From: Mesobacillus maritimus
GTDB lineage: Bacteria; Bacillota; Bacilli; Bacillales; Cytobacillaceae
Assembly: GCF_023715205.1 (NCBI RefSeq)
Contig: NZ_JAMBNR010000009.1
Coordinates: forward strand, 186,001-250,000
DNA: 64,000 nucleotides
Direction of reading: 5' to 3'
Below, in pieces: positions 20,177-28,876 of the stretch. The notes beneath the pieces are model-generated. The model did no database searches. It was not told where the DNA came from and worked only from the letters and a program-made list of their open reading frames with translations. The position numbers were made by a program, and so were the translations under genes. Numbering within the stretch: the first letter of the stretch is position 1; every line of letters begins with the position of its first letter.

Positions 20177-20279
20177 GAGTGTCACTGTCACGCCCTGATT
20201 TTTATTGTTCCATATGGTGTTGCACGGAGTCCGGTGCCTGTGGTCACACCCGAGTTTTGTCGAGATTTGTAGAGTGATA
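20177..20279 (+). repeat. Two REP-like copies in tandem
   Basis: A long-type partial copy (GTGTCACTGTCACGCCCTGA, ending TTGCACGG at 20227) is followed directly by a short-type copy (GGTGCCTGTGGTCACACCCG, ending GTAGAGTGAT at 20279). This is the only head-to-tail pair I see in the window. Confidence 0.72.
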
Positions 20280-20430
20280 GGGTGGGTGGTTTTACACTGT
20301 CTGGGAATGGTATCTCCTCGATTTTCTGCGTTTTCCTTACGCTTATTCGTTGTCCGCTAAGCCGGAGCAAACCCAATCTTTAACGCTGCAGTTATGATAA
20401 AATAGGACTAAAAAAATTGTAGGTGAGGAT

Positions 20431-20994
20431 ATGCACTTGTGCGAGCGCTGTGAATCGAATAAGGCAAAAGTTAGTTTGCAGATGGAAGAGACAAGCATGT
20501 ACTTATGTACTCATTGTTATAATGACCTCATGGCGGAAGAACTCGAGATTGATTTAGAGCCGCTTCCAGAAACTTTTTCAATGAAGGATTATAAAGGGGT
20601 AAATCGCACCTTTTGCGTAGATAGACGAATTCATCCGAATGGCATTTTCTTGGAAGCAGAGGAAAATATAGAATTTGGCTACAAATTTGCTGTCCATGGT
20701 GAATTGGACAGCAATCAACAAGAACTACTTAACAAATTAATTGAAAAGGCACGAAAGGGTACTGGGGAGCAACAAGTTGAAACACGAGTCTTTCCGAGCG
20801 GACAGGCATACCATGCCATGATTAGTGATCAACTCACCGGGCTTATTGAGTATGATGAAACCTCTGACGGCACTCCACTTGTTATTCTTGATGGACAGCC
20901 ATTTACATGGGAGGAAGTGGGGAAGATGCTTATGACGTACGAGGGTTTCCAGATAAAATTGAATCTATATGATCCTACAGATGATATAGAGTGA
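20431..20994 (+). CDS. Conserved hypothetical protein with CxxC zinc-ribbon-like N-terminus
   Basis: 187 aa. CERC and CTHC pairs (Cys4/Cys7 and Cys26/Cys29) form a likely zinc-binding knuckle. The middle includes a VHGELDSNQQELLNKL segment, and the C-terminus has FTWEEVGKMLMTYEGFQIKL followed by an acidic tail, a pattern I have seen in conserved Bacillus hypotheticals. Probably cytoplasmic and soluble. A GTGAGG site precedes ATG 20431. It is a single gene followed by a repeat-linked terminator. Confidence 0.72.
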   Translation: MHLCERCESNKAKVSLQMEETSMYLCTHCYNDLMAEELEIDLEPLPETFSMKDYKGVNRTFCVDRRIHPNGIFLEAEENIEFGYKFAVHGELDSNQQELLNKLIEKARKGTGEQQVETRVFPSGQAYHAMISDQLTGLIEYDETSDGTPLVILDGQPFTWEEVGKMLMTYEGFQIKLNLYDPTDDIE

Positions 20995-21056
20995 GTGTTT
21001 AAGACAGACCCTATCGTGCTCCGATTTTTTTATTATATAAAACATTCTACTGGGAC

Positions 21057-21089
21057 AAAGCCTTCTTTTTTTGATAAAGGGGGCTTTTT
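21057..21089 (+). terminator. Terminator after the zinc-ribbon gene, repeat-linked
   Basis: AAAGCCTTCTTT pairs with AAAGGGGGCTTT, followed by TT. The surrounding 190 bases (about 21000-21190) resemble 17890-18075, including a shared tail (AGGAATTTGGT and, further on, GTCTTCTAG), so this terminator is part of a composite repeat. Confidence 0.75.
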
Positions 21090-21256
21090 CTTATGCTGAA
21101 TATTTTTTTGCAGGAATTTGGTTCCTGCTGTCGAATCATTGGGTAGAGTCCTCATTATTAATGTCTTCTAGTATATCTGCTTTTTTCTTCATTCAGGGTT
21201 TTATTCCATCCTTTTTCTTTCTTTAAACTTAAAATTAAATAGTTGGAGGTCTTTTT

Positions 21257-22792
21257 GTGACGGTTAAAGTATCAAGTATTGGTCTTAAGGGTCTAGAGGG
21301 CTATCTTGTGCAAGTGGAGGTTCGGATTACACCTGGGACGGAGTCGGTGGTTATTGTGGGTTTGCCGGATGCGTCTGTGAAAGAGTCGCGGGAGCGGGTG
21401 ATTGCAGCTCTGAGTCATTTTGGTGTGGATGTGACGGATCAGAAGGTGGTGGTTAATTTATCTCCTTCTGAACAAAAGAAAAACGGTCCGTTGTTTGATT
21501 TGGCCATTGGGATTGCTGCCTTAAAGGAGCTAGGTGTGATAGAAAAAGAGATTCCTAGAGATACAGCGTTTATTGGGGCATTGTCTCTTGATGGAACCAT
21601 CGAAAGAGCTGAGGGGATGCTGCCGGCTCTCGTTTCTGCAAAAGAACTTGGTGTGAAACAAATCTATTTTCCTCATGATCCATTGATTCCAATTCATATG
21701 TTCGAAGGAATGGAGTGTGTGGTTGTTCATCATATTGAAGAGGTCGTCAACCACTTGGCTGGACAATGTCGTCTATCTTTCCTTCCACCGCATGAACATA
21801 CAGAGCCCATTCTATTCAAGGAAGAACCCTATCCAAAAGATTTTGTACATGTGATTGGACATGAATATCCTAAACGAATCTTGGAAATCGCGGCTGCAGG
21901 AGAGCATAATGTATTAATGAGTGGTCCACCTGGCTGCGGGAAAAGCCTGCTAGCGGAAACCTTTCCGTCGATTTTTCCTTTGCTAACGACTAAGGCACAG
22001 TTAGAAGTGATGAGTCTTTATCAGGTGGCGGGAGAAAAACGAGAATCTTATCATCATGTTCCATTTCGACACCCTCACCATTCCGCATCTGCGGTTGCAA
22101 TTATTGGGGGCGGTTCCTCACCGCGACCAGGGGAAATCTCGCTTGCTCATCATGGGGTATTGTTCCTTGATGAGATGGCCGAGTTTACAAAAAAGACGTT
22201 AGATATGCTGCGCCAGCCCCTCGAAACAGGAACTGTCACGATCAGTAGAGTCCATTCCACTGTTACCTATCCCTCTTCATTTCTGTTAATTGGAGCCATG
22301 AACCTGTGTCCATGTGGATATTTAGGGTCCAATCACCACTATTGTACTTGTTCAGAGAAACAAATCCTTTCTTACCGCCATCGCATTTCTGGGCCTGTTT
22401 ATGACCGTATGGATATATTGTTATCCTTACAGTCCGTCAATTTAGATCAGACAGGAAAACAGCGAGAAACCTCGGCTGATCTTCGGGCTAGAGTGGAAAA
22501 GGCACGCGAACTCCAGTACCAGCGTTACCAGGTGGAAAAAACGAACGGAAAAGTACCGTTTGAAAGGTTAACAGAAACGAGTCCACTAACTCCTGAACAA
22601 CAACGGATGCTGATGAAGGTAGCGGCAAAGCAAAACTGGAGCAATCGTGTTCAAGTCAAAATTATTCGCCTCGCCCGAACGATTTCCGATTTAGATGGGG
22701 AAGTGAAAATAACGGATGGTTCACTTTGGGAGGCTTGTGGTTTGAGGCGGTTGGGCGTGCAAAAACAGCAAAGCATCGCGAGGGAAACCTAA
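21257..22792 (+). CDS. comM: YifB/ComM family Mg-chelatase-like AAA+ ATPase
   Basis: 511 aa, full length. The N-terminal Lon-like domain has GLPDASVKESRERV and NLSPSEQKKNGP. The AAA+ core has Walker A GPPGCGKS at residues 223-230 and Walker B LFLDE, then MNLCPCGY and the C-terminal Mg-chelatase-type helicase region. In Haemophilus and Vibrio, ComM is a helicase that promotes branch migration during natural transformation; the Bacillus homologue is assumed similar. GTG 21257 is used, behind TTGGAGG. Its stop codon overlaps the start of a transposase-like gene. Confidence 0.9.
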   Translation: MTVKVSSIGLKGLEGYLVQVEVRITPGTESVVIVGLPDASVKESRERVIAALSHFGVDVTDQKVVVNLSPSEQKKNGPLFDLAIGIAALKELGVIEKEIPRDTAFIGALSLDGTIERAEGMLPALVSAKELGVKQIYFPHDPLIPIHMFEGMECVVVHHIEEVVNHLAGQCRLSFLPPHEHTEPILFKEEPYPKDFVHVIGHEYPKRILEIAAAGEHNVLMSGPPGCGKSLLAETFPSIFPLLTTKAQLEVMSLYQVAGEKRESYHHVPFRHPHHSASAVAIIGGGSSPRPGEISLAHHGVLFLDEMAEFTKKTLDMLRQPLETGTVTISRVHSTVTYPSSFLLIGAMNLCPCGYLGSNHHYCTCSEKQILSYRHRISGPVYDRMDILLSLQSVNLDQTGKQRETSADLRARVEKARELQYQRYQVEKTNGKVPFERLTETSPLTPEQQRMLMKVAAKQNWSNRVQVKIIRLARTISDLDGEVKITDGSLWEACGLRRLGVQKQQSIARET

Positions 22793-23370
22793 TGGGCCGT
22801 CCGAAACGCATTTTTTTACCTAATCGTTATTATCACGTTGTGTGCCGCGGGAACCGACGAGATCCGCTTTTTCGAAATGCAACCGACTTCGAAGCCTTCT
22901 TCCATATCCTCCAACAGCTTCATGAAAAGTACCCTTTTGAAATGGCGTCTTATTGTTTTATGACAAACCACTTTCATTTTCAAATTTGTAGCCGAGAGAC
23001 ATCACTATCAAAGCTAATGGCGCTAGTGAATAAGCGATATGCCAACTATTACAATACAAAATATCGCATCTCCGGACATGTTTTTGAGAAAAGATTCTAC
23101 GACAAGCTGATTGACGATAAAGAAGGGATGCTAGAAGTGAGTCGGTATATTCATTTAAATCCCGTTGAAGCAAGAATGGTCAAAAAGCCAGAGCATTATC
23201 CTTGGAGTAGTTATGGTTATTATTTTTATCCTTATCCTCAATACATTCCGCCACGGTTTATGAAATTGAACAAAATCACTGATTTTTATGAAGGAACGGA
23301 AGGAGAGAAGAGGGAGAAGTATTGTGGGAGTGTAGTTAGAAGTGCTTATCATACACCTGAGGATTCATAG
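22792..23370 (+). CDS. REP-associated tyrosine transposase (RAYT), Y1/HUH family
   Basis: 192 aa. The N-terminus RKRIFLP-NRYYHVVCRGN type, the HUH motif His60-Phe-His62 in MTNHFHF, GHVFEKRFY, and RYIHLNPVEARMV with YPWSSY are the hallmarks of TnpA-REP proteins; Tyr119 in YIHLNP is the likely nucleophile. These single-copy, domesticated IS200/IS605 relatives cut and join REP hairpins in single-stranded DNA. The ATG at 22792 uses the last A of the comM stop (TAATG), so it is translationally coupled to comM. No flanking insertion-sequence ends are visible. Confidence 0.9.
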   Translation: MGRPKRIFLPNRYYHVVCRGNRRDPLFRNATDFEAFFHILQQLHEKYPFEMASYCFMTNHFHFQICSRETSLSKLMALVNKRYANYYNTKYRISGHVFEKRFYDKLIDDKEGMLEVSRYIHLNPVEARMVKKPEHYPWSSYGYYFYPYPQYIPPRFMKLNKITDFYEGTEGEKREKYCGSVVRSAYHTPEDS

Positions 23371-23816
23371 TATATGAAAGAATCATATAAGCTGTTCTTG
23401 TAGAAATTTTGGTTGTGATTGCTGATGAATGAAGGATTTTATTTATGTTAGAATGAAAGATGAAAAGTGATCCCTTTACATATTAAGAGGCTAATCATCT
23501 TCTAGAAGGGAATTATTTTATAAGGCTCTTTTCTCAAACTTTGTTGCTTCTGATAGATATAAATAGAAAAGAATAAGCTGTGTTTTCACTGAATAGTAAC
23601 TTTACATCAGGGGAAAAGAGTCAGTAACCTTAGTACGAACGCACAAAATGGCTTATCCGGCGTTAAAATCGGCTTTAGAATTTTAACAACAATCTTTACG
23701 AAAACAGCCTTTTATAAAGCAGAACGATTATTAGAATAAAAGTGTAGATCGTCTTTCCTTAGATGAAGCAATGCTTGTCTACAGCGCATAGATATAAAAA
23801 ATGGAGAGGGTTGTAT
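23371..23816. other. Gene-free stretch downstream of the transposase gene
   Basis: About 445 bases with no supported coding frame, strong hairpin or repeat copy. It ends in the ribosome binding site of the frameshifted gene that follows. Confidence 0.5.
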
Positions 23817-24495
23817 ATGAGGTTTATTCATTCAAATGATCATCACCATCATTGTTGTGGGGTTAATGGCAATGGGCATGATTCATGCGTGGAACGGAGA
23901 AGGGCAGGTTGAGGCCAATTATTTGCTGATCGTGCTTGCCACTGTGGGAGCTTTAGGTGGGGTCGCATTTGCTTTATATGGATGGTATAGCACAAGGAAC
24001 TTCCTAGGATCATTAACAAGGAAGTGGCTAAAGAGGTTAAGAAACTCGATCAAACGTATCAAGAAAAGCTCTATAGCCAGCAACAGGCATTACAAAAAAT
24101 GAATGCAGTATATGCATGCGATACAAGATACAGAACAAAAGATCAGGCTACTAAAAGAAATTATTAAGTTGGATGCATCCATGTATAATGTTTATAATAC
24201 GTTGGCTTATGAATATTGGTATATCAAGAGGGACCTAGATCAGGCTGAACAGTATTTTAAAGAATACCTTCAACACCACCCAAATAATTATCAAACCTTG
24301 TCTGACTTAGTATTTTTATATATTGATTATAAAGAATGGCGATTAGCGTTAAAGATATTAAAAGAGACGTTAAGTGTGAGGCCAGAAACCTGGAAGGATT
24401 TTGACCGTGATCCTAGGATTGAGCCTCTAAGAGAAGAGAAACCTAATGAGTATGAGGACGCCTTGAATATTGGGAGAATGCACCCTTCTGAATAA
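23817..24495 (+). pseudogene. Frameshifted membrane-anchored TPR protein gene
   Basis: Pieces in different frames fit one protein. A start at ATG 23817 behind GGAGAGGG is followed by a shift. Next comes a frame with two membrane helices (VGLMAMGMIHAW and LLIVLATVGALGGVAFALYG). Near 24025 the sense switches to KEVAKEVKKLDQTYQEKLYS-type coiled coil, and near 24105 it switches again to a TPR-containing C-terminus (AYEYWYIKRDLDQAEQYFKE, HHPNNYQTLSDLVFLY) ending at 24495. At least two and probably three shifts are needed. It is either a pseudogene or carries sequencing errors. A strong terminator follows. Confidence 0.75.
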
Positions 24496-24558
24496 GGATG
24501 AATACATTCATGTGTCCGTATGAACAGGACTATCATTATTTCAAGGGGGAAATAGTGA

Positions 24559-24594
24559 GACCTGAGTTCTTGTCCGCAGAACTCAGGTCTTTTT
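24559..24594 (+). terminator. Intrinsic terminator after the TPR pseudogene
   Basis: A perfect 12-bp stem GACCTGAGTTCT / AGAACTCAGGTC with loop TGTCCGC is followed by TTTTT. Confidence 0.93.
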
Positions 24595-24761
24595 GTAAAT
24601 TTTATGTCGAGGTTGTTATTGCTGCTACCAGTTGCTGTTTAGTACGAAAGTTCAATTGGTAGTTAAGAAAATGGGTTTCCATTCCATCAACGACCAATCC
24701 CATAATCAGCAAATAGTACTGAAATTGGTAGGAGGTTTGTTGTTGAATTCATTCGATTGGA

Positions 24762-24995
24762 CTATTCATCTTGATCGTCTGTATCCACAATTCTAATAAT
24801 CTCATTGGAGTCTGAAACTTTGAGTGACTCTGCAATCTTCCGAATATGGTCAATATGAATAAATTCTCTCTTTTGATTCGCCAGTTGACTTAGAGCTGCA
24901 TGGCGAATGTCTGTTAACCTACTCAATTCTCTAATAGAAGAAATCTTACGTGATTTCATTAATTCATATAGAGTTATCCGAACTTCTTTTCCCAT
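24762..24995 (-). CDS. Small XRE-type helix-turn-helix regulator
   Basis: 77 aa, a stand-alone Cro/C1-type HTH: ELMKSRKISSIRELSRLTDI (helices 1-2) and HAALSQLANQKREFIHIDHI (recognition helix and following helix). Such small regulators are typical of plasmids, integrated elements and toxin-antitoxin or phage-like modules. It reads in the same direction as the replication-type gene and ComK paralogue to its right, but lies just outside the repeats that bracket them. Target unknown. Confidence 0.8.
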   Translation of the reverse strand: MGKEVRITLYELMKSRKISSIRELSRLTDIRHAALSQLANQKREFIHIDHIRKIAESLKVSDSNEIIRIVDTDDQDE

Positions 24996-25050
24996 AGCTC
25001 TCTACATCCAATCTAATAGGCTTATATAGAAAAACTATCATATAGGAAAT

Positions 25051-25085
25051 CTAAAGGTGGTACGCCTACGCGTACCATTTTTAGA
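25051..25085 (+). repeat. Hairpin repeat, left copy bracketing the ComK-paralogue segment
   Basis: A perfect inverted repeat GGTACGC-CTAC-GCGTACC (25059-25076) is followed by ATTTTTAGA. A diverged copy in the same orientation occurs at 27106, so the two bracket the segment with the replication-type and comK-like genes. Confidence 0.65.
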
Positions 25086-25249
25086 TTAGGATGGCGAAAA
25101 GATGAACTCTTCAGTATAAATGGTTCAAATGTCTGAAAAAACACCTACTTTCTTAGAAAACGTTCCAAAAAGGGGGACTTTTCAAACTCATTTTTTGCAT
25201 TTCATAATGTGGATTAACGAAAACATTATCGGTCATTAAGTTAAACTAT

Positions 25250-25284
25250 AAAGGGAGGGGAAGAGTAAAACATCTCCTCCCTTT
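25250..25284 (-). terminator. Hairpin after the replication-type gene
   Basis: AAAGGGAGG (25250-25258) pairs with CCTCCCTTT (25276-25284). It follows the stop of the minus-strand gene at 25299 and is nearly symmetric, with short T runs on both sides. Confidence 0.65.
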
Positions 25285-25298
25285 ATTTGTTCAGCTGA

Positions 25299-26171
25299 TT
25301 ATACTTGCTCCTCTTCCGCAGCTGTTCCACTCACCCAATCATAAAAAGGCACAGGACGTTCTGGAATCATCATGTGAATGGTTTTTCTGCGATTTTTCCG
25401 ATCGAATGCATGCACCATGTTGAGAATTGCTGCTCTAGCATACGGTGAAATCTGTTCACTAGGTATATCCCTGTTTCTACCTGTCTTCACTGTTTCCTCG
25501 ACAAAGGTGGCAATCAATGTTTCCCACGCTTGTTTGCTCCATCTTTCAGGTGCGTAGAGAGGATAAAACTCATGAGAGGCGAGTGTTAGAGCTTGTTTGA
25601 AATTTTCCTCTTCAAGGAAAGGATTGTTTGGTTCTTGTAAATTAACAATGTTTCTTTTACTCTTCTGTATTTGTTGCCTCTTTATTTCTTTTTCTTTATT
25701 TAATAGTTGTTGATTTTGGACTGTCGGAGTCTGACTGTCCGTTTTGGAATGTCCAAAATCTACATTCGGAATAGACACAACAAAATTCGTCTCCGGTAGT
25801 AAATGTTGGAACGGAGCACTAATATCTCGAATACATAAGCCATTATCTGTAATTTCGGTTATTCTTGCACTTACTTCTTCATCCATGAAAGGGACATCTG
25901 ATACATGATAGGAGTGAATGGTCTTGCTTCCGTCTCGGTATGTAATATGGACCCAATACTTCTTTTCCTCAAGTTCGGCAATTGCATTGGTAATTGGCCC
26001 GCGTCCAAATTTTCGGTAGAGATGGGTCTTTTGGATTTGCCAGTTGGCTGGCATGGACATTAAGTGAGCAATTAAGCCAATGGAGCGGATATCCGATAAT
26101 GAATTTTGTAACACGTGGTTCTCGATCTGCGCAAACTGTGATGTTTTTTGACGTTTGATAATTCCGTTCAT
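25299..26171 (-). CDS. Replication-type winged-helix protein
   Basis: 290 aa. The first 95 residues (QIENHVLQN, GLIAHLMSMPANWQIQKTHLYRKFGRGPITNAIAELEEKKYW) form a winged-helix domain of the kind found at the N-terminus of phage and plasmid replication proteins. A Gln/Lys-rich linker follows. The C-terminus (about 200-275, PERWSKQAWETLIATFVEETV) is helical and unrecognised. AAGGAGA lies 6 bases before ATG 26171. It resembles cargo of a former mobile element. No helicase loader or primase lies beside it, so an independent replicon cannot be claimed. Confidence 0.65.
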   Translation of the reverse strand: MNGIIKRQKTSQFAQIENHVLQNSLSDIRSIGLIAHLMSMPANWQIQKTHLYRKFGRGPITNAIAELEEKKYWVHITYRDGSKTIHSYHVSDVPFMDEEVSARITEITDNGLCIRDISAPFQHLLPETNFVVSIPNVDFGHSKTDSQTPTVQNQQLLNKEKEIKRQQIQKSKRNIVNLQEPNNPFLEEENFKQALTLASHEFYPLYAPERWSKQAWETLIATFVEETVKTGRNRDIPSEQISPYARAAILNMVHAFDRKNRRKTIHMMIPERPVPFYDWVSGTAAEEEQV

Positions 26172-26227
26172 TTGAGTCTCCTTCTAGATGGGCCATCTAT
26201 TGTATGATTTTTGGTTTGTGTCCGTGG

Positions 26228-26266
26228 AGAGGGGAGTCCCTCCTAAGAAAGGCTCCCCCTCTTTTT
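26228..26266 (+). terminator. Hairpin between the replication-type and comK-like genes
   Basis: AGAGGGG (26228-26234) pairs with CCCCTCT (26256-26262), followed on the plus strand by TTTT. The adjacent genes run on the minus strand, where no T run follows, so it would stop antisense transcription or act only as an mRNA stem. Confidence 0.45.
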
Positions 26267-26273
26267 ATAAAAG

Positions 26274-26837
26274 CTATTTTTTATCTTTTGTTCTTCTTTT
26301 CGCTGGATCTAGTATAAAATGAATGGTTTTAGTATCCGAGCCTCTCGTCATTTTTTCGAGTTGTTCAGCTGTTTGAAGCTTGGTGTTGAAGGAGTATAGT
26401 CGATTTGGAATAACAACATGGCTCCCATTGATAAAGTAAACCATCGTTTGGTTGTTGAAAGAGATGGTTCTTTTAATCTGCAGGGGGTTCAACCAGATGG
26501 CGTCTTCATGTTTATGTGAACGCGTTGGGAACACGACAATTCGGTGAATAGGATTGACCATAATCGGACACATGTGGATATCGCCCAGTAGCTTCCTAGA
26601 TGTTTCAAGTGCTCCACGATAATTAAAGCCGATTGACTGGATACTGGCATTCAGAATCTCGATGGGGGATTGGTCCACCATGAACGTCCCGTTTGTATCG
26701 GTAACTTGCGCGCAAAACTTTCCGCAGCGGTCATATTGGCCCGTCATGTACATAAATTGTGTATCGATGAAATAGTGGTTTTTCATAATCACGAGGTTGG
26801 CTCCTTCAAAAGTTGATTTTGTTGTAATCGATTTCAA
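26274..26837 (-). CDS. comK: ComK-family competence transcription factor (paralogue)
   Basis: 187 aa. It matches the ComK fold along its length: GKFCAQVTDTNGTFMVDQSPIEIL, SIGFNYRGALETSRKLLG, PIMVNPIHRIVVFPT, AIWLNPLQIK and an RLYSFNTKLQTA segment. ComK activates the DNA-uptake genes in B. subtilis by binding paired AT-rich boxes. A Lys/Arg-rich tail replaces the longer degradation-tag region, so proteolytic control may differ. The start is uncertain: TTG 26837 keeps family-like N-terminal residues but lacks a ribosome binding site, while GTG 26792 follows AAAGGAG by 8 bases. Confidence 0.8.
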   Translation of the reverse strand: MKSITTKSTFEGANLVIMKNHYFIDTQFMYMTGQYDRCGKFCAQVTDTNGTFMVDQSPIEILNASIQSIGFNYRGALETSRKLLGDIHMCPIMVNPIHRIVVFPTRSHKHEDAIWLNPLQIKRTISFNNQTMVYFINGSHVVIPNRLYSFNTKLQTAEQLEKMTRGSDTKTIHFILDPAKRRTKDKK

Positions 26838-27542
26838 ATTGGTTTGAGTGCAGGTTAAAATGTCTGGCTGTTTTGAGGCAGTGGTAAAAATTAAATTTCT
26901 CTCAACGTAAGGCTATGTTCTGCGTGGGATTCTAGTTGAAACTTTTATTCTTGAGGGTGTTAACTTTAGATGGAGGAGGATGACCCATCACTGCATGATT
27001 AGAAGGGTTTATTCTCATCATCTGTGTTTTCAATCATTCCGAGAAGGTAAGGACTTCACGGAATGATGAATAAGTCCTATGAAAAATTTACCATAAGAAA
27101 AATGGCTAGATGGAACGTCTATGCGTACCATTTCTTGTAAAATTATGTCGATATGTTGAAACTAGGGAAAGGATGGAATAGAAGAGGGAATGGAGGGGAA
27201 ATGGCTTTCCTTCACAGAGGAATCATTCAGGTTCTGGATAGAGATATTTGAGAAACGGTAGTTATAGATGATAGGTAATGGTTGGTACCTGACTCCCTTT
27301 CACACCAATATAAGGTATTAAATAGTTGCAATAAAAATAATATGAGACCGATTGTAGTGATCAGTTTTACTATCTTAGTAAGAAAGGAATGGATGGGTAC
27401 CCTTGAATCACCTGTCACGAATCTTTCAACTACCCTATAGTCATTAAGAACCATTTAGAGAGAATCATTTGTTTTAGAAGGAGACTCTCGTTTATACTAT
27501 TAATGTCAGAAAATTCAATAAGTAAAAAGGGGTTGATGTGGA
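26838..27542. other. Gene-free stretch upstream of the ComK-like gene and the esterase gene
   Basis: No convincing gene. It contains an inverted repeat TCATTCCG / CGGAATGA (about 27033-27065) and the right bracket repeat at 27106. The divergent promoters for the ComK-like gene (minus) and the esterase gene (plus) should lie here, but I cannot pick them with confidence. Confidence 0.45.
27106..27137 (+). repeat. Hairpin repeat, right copy bracketing the ComK-paralogue segment
   Basis: CTAGATGGAACGTC then ATGCGTACCATTTCTTG aligns with the left copy at 25051 in the same orientation, with several substitutions that weaken the inverted repeat. Confidence 0.55.
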
Positions 27543-28538
27543 ATGTTGAAAAGAAGGCTATCTGTTTTCCTCATCTTTGTGTTGTTCCTGTCTATTTGCT
27601 CTGGTGTTGCAGCTGAAGAACCTACATATGAAGTGAAAAGTGGCAAGATGATGTTTGAAGGGTATGAACGTACCTATAAGTACTATGTTCCTTCGACGTA
27701 TACAGGAAAGAAGGCCCTTCCTTTGATGCTATCCTTCCACGGATCGGGGAGTAGTTCGGACGGACAAATTTTACTAACCGACTATCATAAGCTTGCTGAG
27801 AAAGAGGGGTTCATCGTTGTTTTTCCGGATAGAACAGTAATCAATGAGAACGATGAAGTGATTATCCCTGAAAACAATGAATTTAATCCTAGTTCTCCTA
27901 TCACCAGAAGATGGAATACGGGGACAGCAACAGGGACACTGGCAGGGATTGATGATGTGGGGTTTACCTCCGCTTTGATTGATCATTTTGATGCAGCCTT
28001 TAATATCGATACAAGCAGAGTCTATGCTACAGGCATGTCCAATGGAGCGATGTTTTCAAACCGTTTAGCTGTGGAGCTTTCCGACAAGGTTGCGGGGATC
28101 GGCGCTGTCACTGGCCAATTAGGTTCTATGTACGCAGACAAAACTCCTAAAGCGCCAATTACCGTTGTTCATGTCATGGGGGATACCGATCCTGTTGTTC
28201 CGTATGAAGGAAGACCTGGATCCCTTCTATCCGTCGATGAAACAATCGATTACTGGAAACAGGCAAACGGTACTGTATCAAAAGCTAGAGTAACAGAACT
28301 GCCGCAAACCGTAGAGGGAGACCCGACAAAAATCTTCCGTGAAGTGTATGGCGGTGGAAAATATGGTACGGAAGTCATTTTGTATAAGGTTGAAGGTGGC
28401 GGACATACCTGGCCAGGAGGTCCACAGTATCTCAAACCGAACCAAATTGGATTAACAAGTTACCACATCCATGCAAGTGAGGCCATTTGGAATGAACTTA
28501 AGACTCATAAACTAGCTAAATTGAAGAATCATAAATAA
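27543..28538 (+). CDS. Secreted polyhydroxybutyrate depolymerase/feruloyl-esterase-like hydrolase
   Basis: 331 aa. A signal peptide (about residues 1-24, ending SGVAAEE) is followed by an alpha/beta hydrolase of the LpqC/PHB depolymerase group: MLSFHGSGSS (oxyanion region), nucleophile elbow GMSNGA, the acid region HVMGDTDPVVPYEG, and catalytic His in GGGHTWPGG. It should cleave ester bonds outside the cell; PHB, feruloyl or acetyl esters are all possible. The usual substrate-binding C-terminal domain is absent. ATG 27543 follows a GGGGTTGATGTG leader. A terminator follows. Confidence 0.85.
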   Translation: MLKRRLSVFLIFVLFLSICSGVAAEEPTYEVKSGKMMFEGYERTYKYYVPSTYTGKKALPLMLSFHGSGSSSDGQILLTDYHKLAEKEGFIVVFPDRTVINENDEVIIPENNEFNPSSPITRRWNTGTATGTLAGIDDVGFTSALIDHFDAAFNIDTSRVYATGMSNGAMFSNRLAVELSDKVAGIGAVTGQLGSMYADKTPKAPITVVHVMGDTDPVVPYEGRPGSLLSVDETIDYWKQANGTVSKARVTELPQTVEGDPTKIFREVYGGGKYGTEVILYKVEGGGHTWPGGPQYLKPNQIGLTSYHIHASEAIWNELKTHKLAKLKNHK

Positions 28539-28550
28539 TGCTCGAGAATG

Positions 28551-28582
28551 GATCCCTCTTTCTGGTGATAGGGGGATTTTTT
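28551..28582 (+). terminator. Terminator after the esterase gene
   Basis: GATCCCTC pairs with GGGGGAT across a short loop and is followed by TTTTTT. Confidence 0.8.
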
Positions 28583-28770
28583 ATGGTGAAAACTTGAGAA
28601 ACAATTTACAAAGGGGTTTTTAAGAGGAGTTGGCATTGGTTTGTCAATTTATTTTTCATAGGACTTCAACGACTTTTATCAAATGTGGCAGAATTATGTC
28701 GAAAGAACACGAACGCTTTTTCACTCCAGATTGGAAATTTTATGGTAAAATGTACCTATACATGGATTAG

Positions 28771-28849
28771 AAAAAGGCAAACTTCTCGAAAGATTAGGAC
28801 GCAAAACTACAGGTCTAAGGTGAATCCACTAGGACGGCTGGGTTGCCTA
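28771..28849 (+). promoter_or_regulatory. Cyclic-di-GMP-I (GEMM-I) riboswitch aptamer
   Basis: The conserved landmarks occur in order. AAAAAGGCAAAC comes first, then CGAAAG (tetraloop strand), GGACGCAAA, an AC-loop helix (ACTACAGGT), CTAAGG, and GGACGGCTGGGTTGCC with the tetraloop-receptor side. P1 is AGGCAA (28775-28780) with TTGCCT (28843-28848). This is the consensus of the c-di-GMP-I aptamer. It precedes a SinI-like antirepressor gene by 28 bases, and no T-run terminator lies between, so control should be translational. Confidence 0.93.
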
Positions 28850-28871
28850 AAATAGTACATATTTTAGGAGG
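28846..28871 (+). promoter_or_regulatory. Shine-Dalgarno-sequestering hairpin of the riboswitch
   Basis: CCTAAAATA (28846-28854) pairs perfectly with TATTTTAGG (28860-28868) across GTACA, burying the AGG of the AGGAGG ribosome binding site (28866-28871). Its CCT is also the 3' end of aptamer stem P1, so the two structures are mutually exclusive. Ligand-bound P1 should free the site, predicting an ON switch. Confidence 0.8.
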
Positions 28872-28876
28872 TTATG

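Noticed and set aside
25299-26837. Integrated plasmid or prophage replicon
   Set aside because: Only one replication-type gene; no integrase, primase, partition genes or iterons seen.
27227-27454. 75-codon minus-strand frame upstream of the esterase gene
   Set aside because: No ribosome binding site and residues look random.
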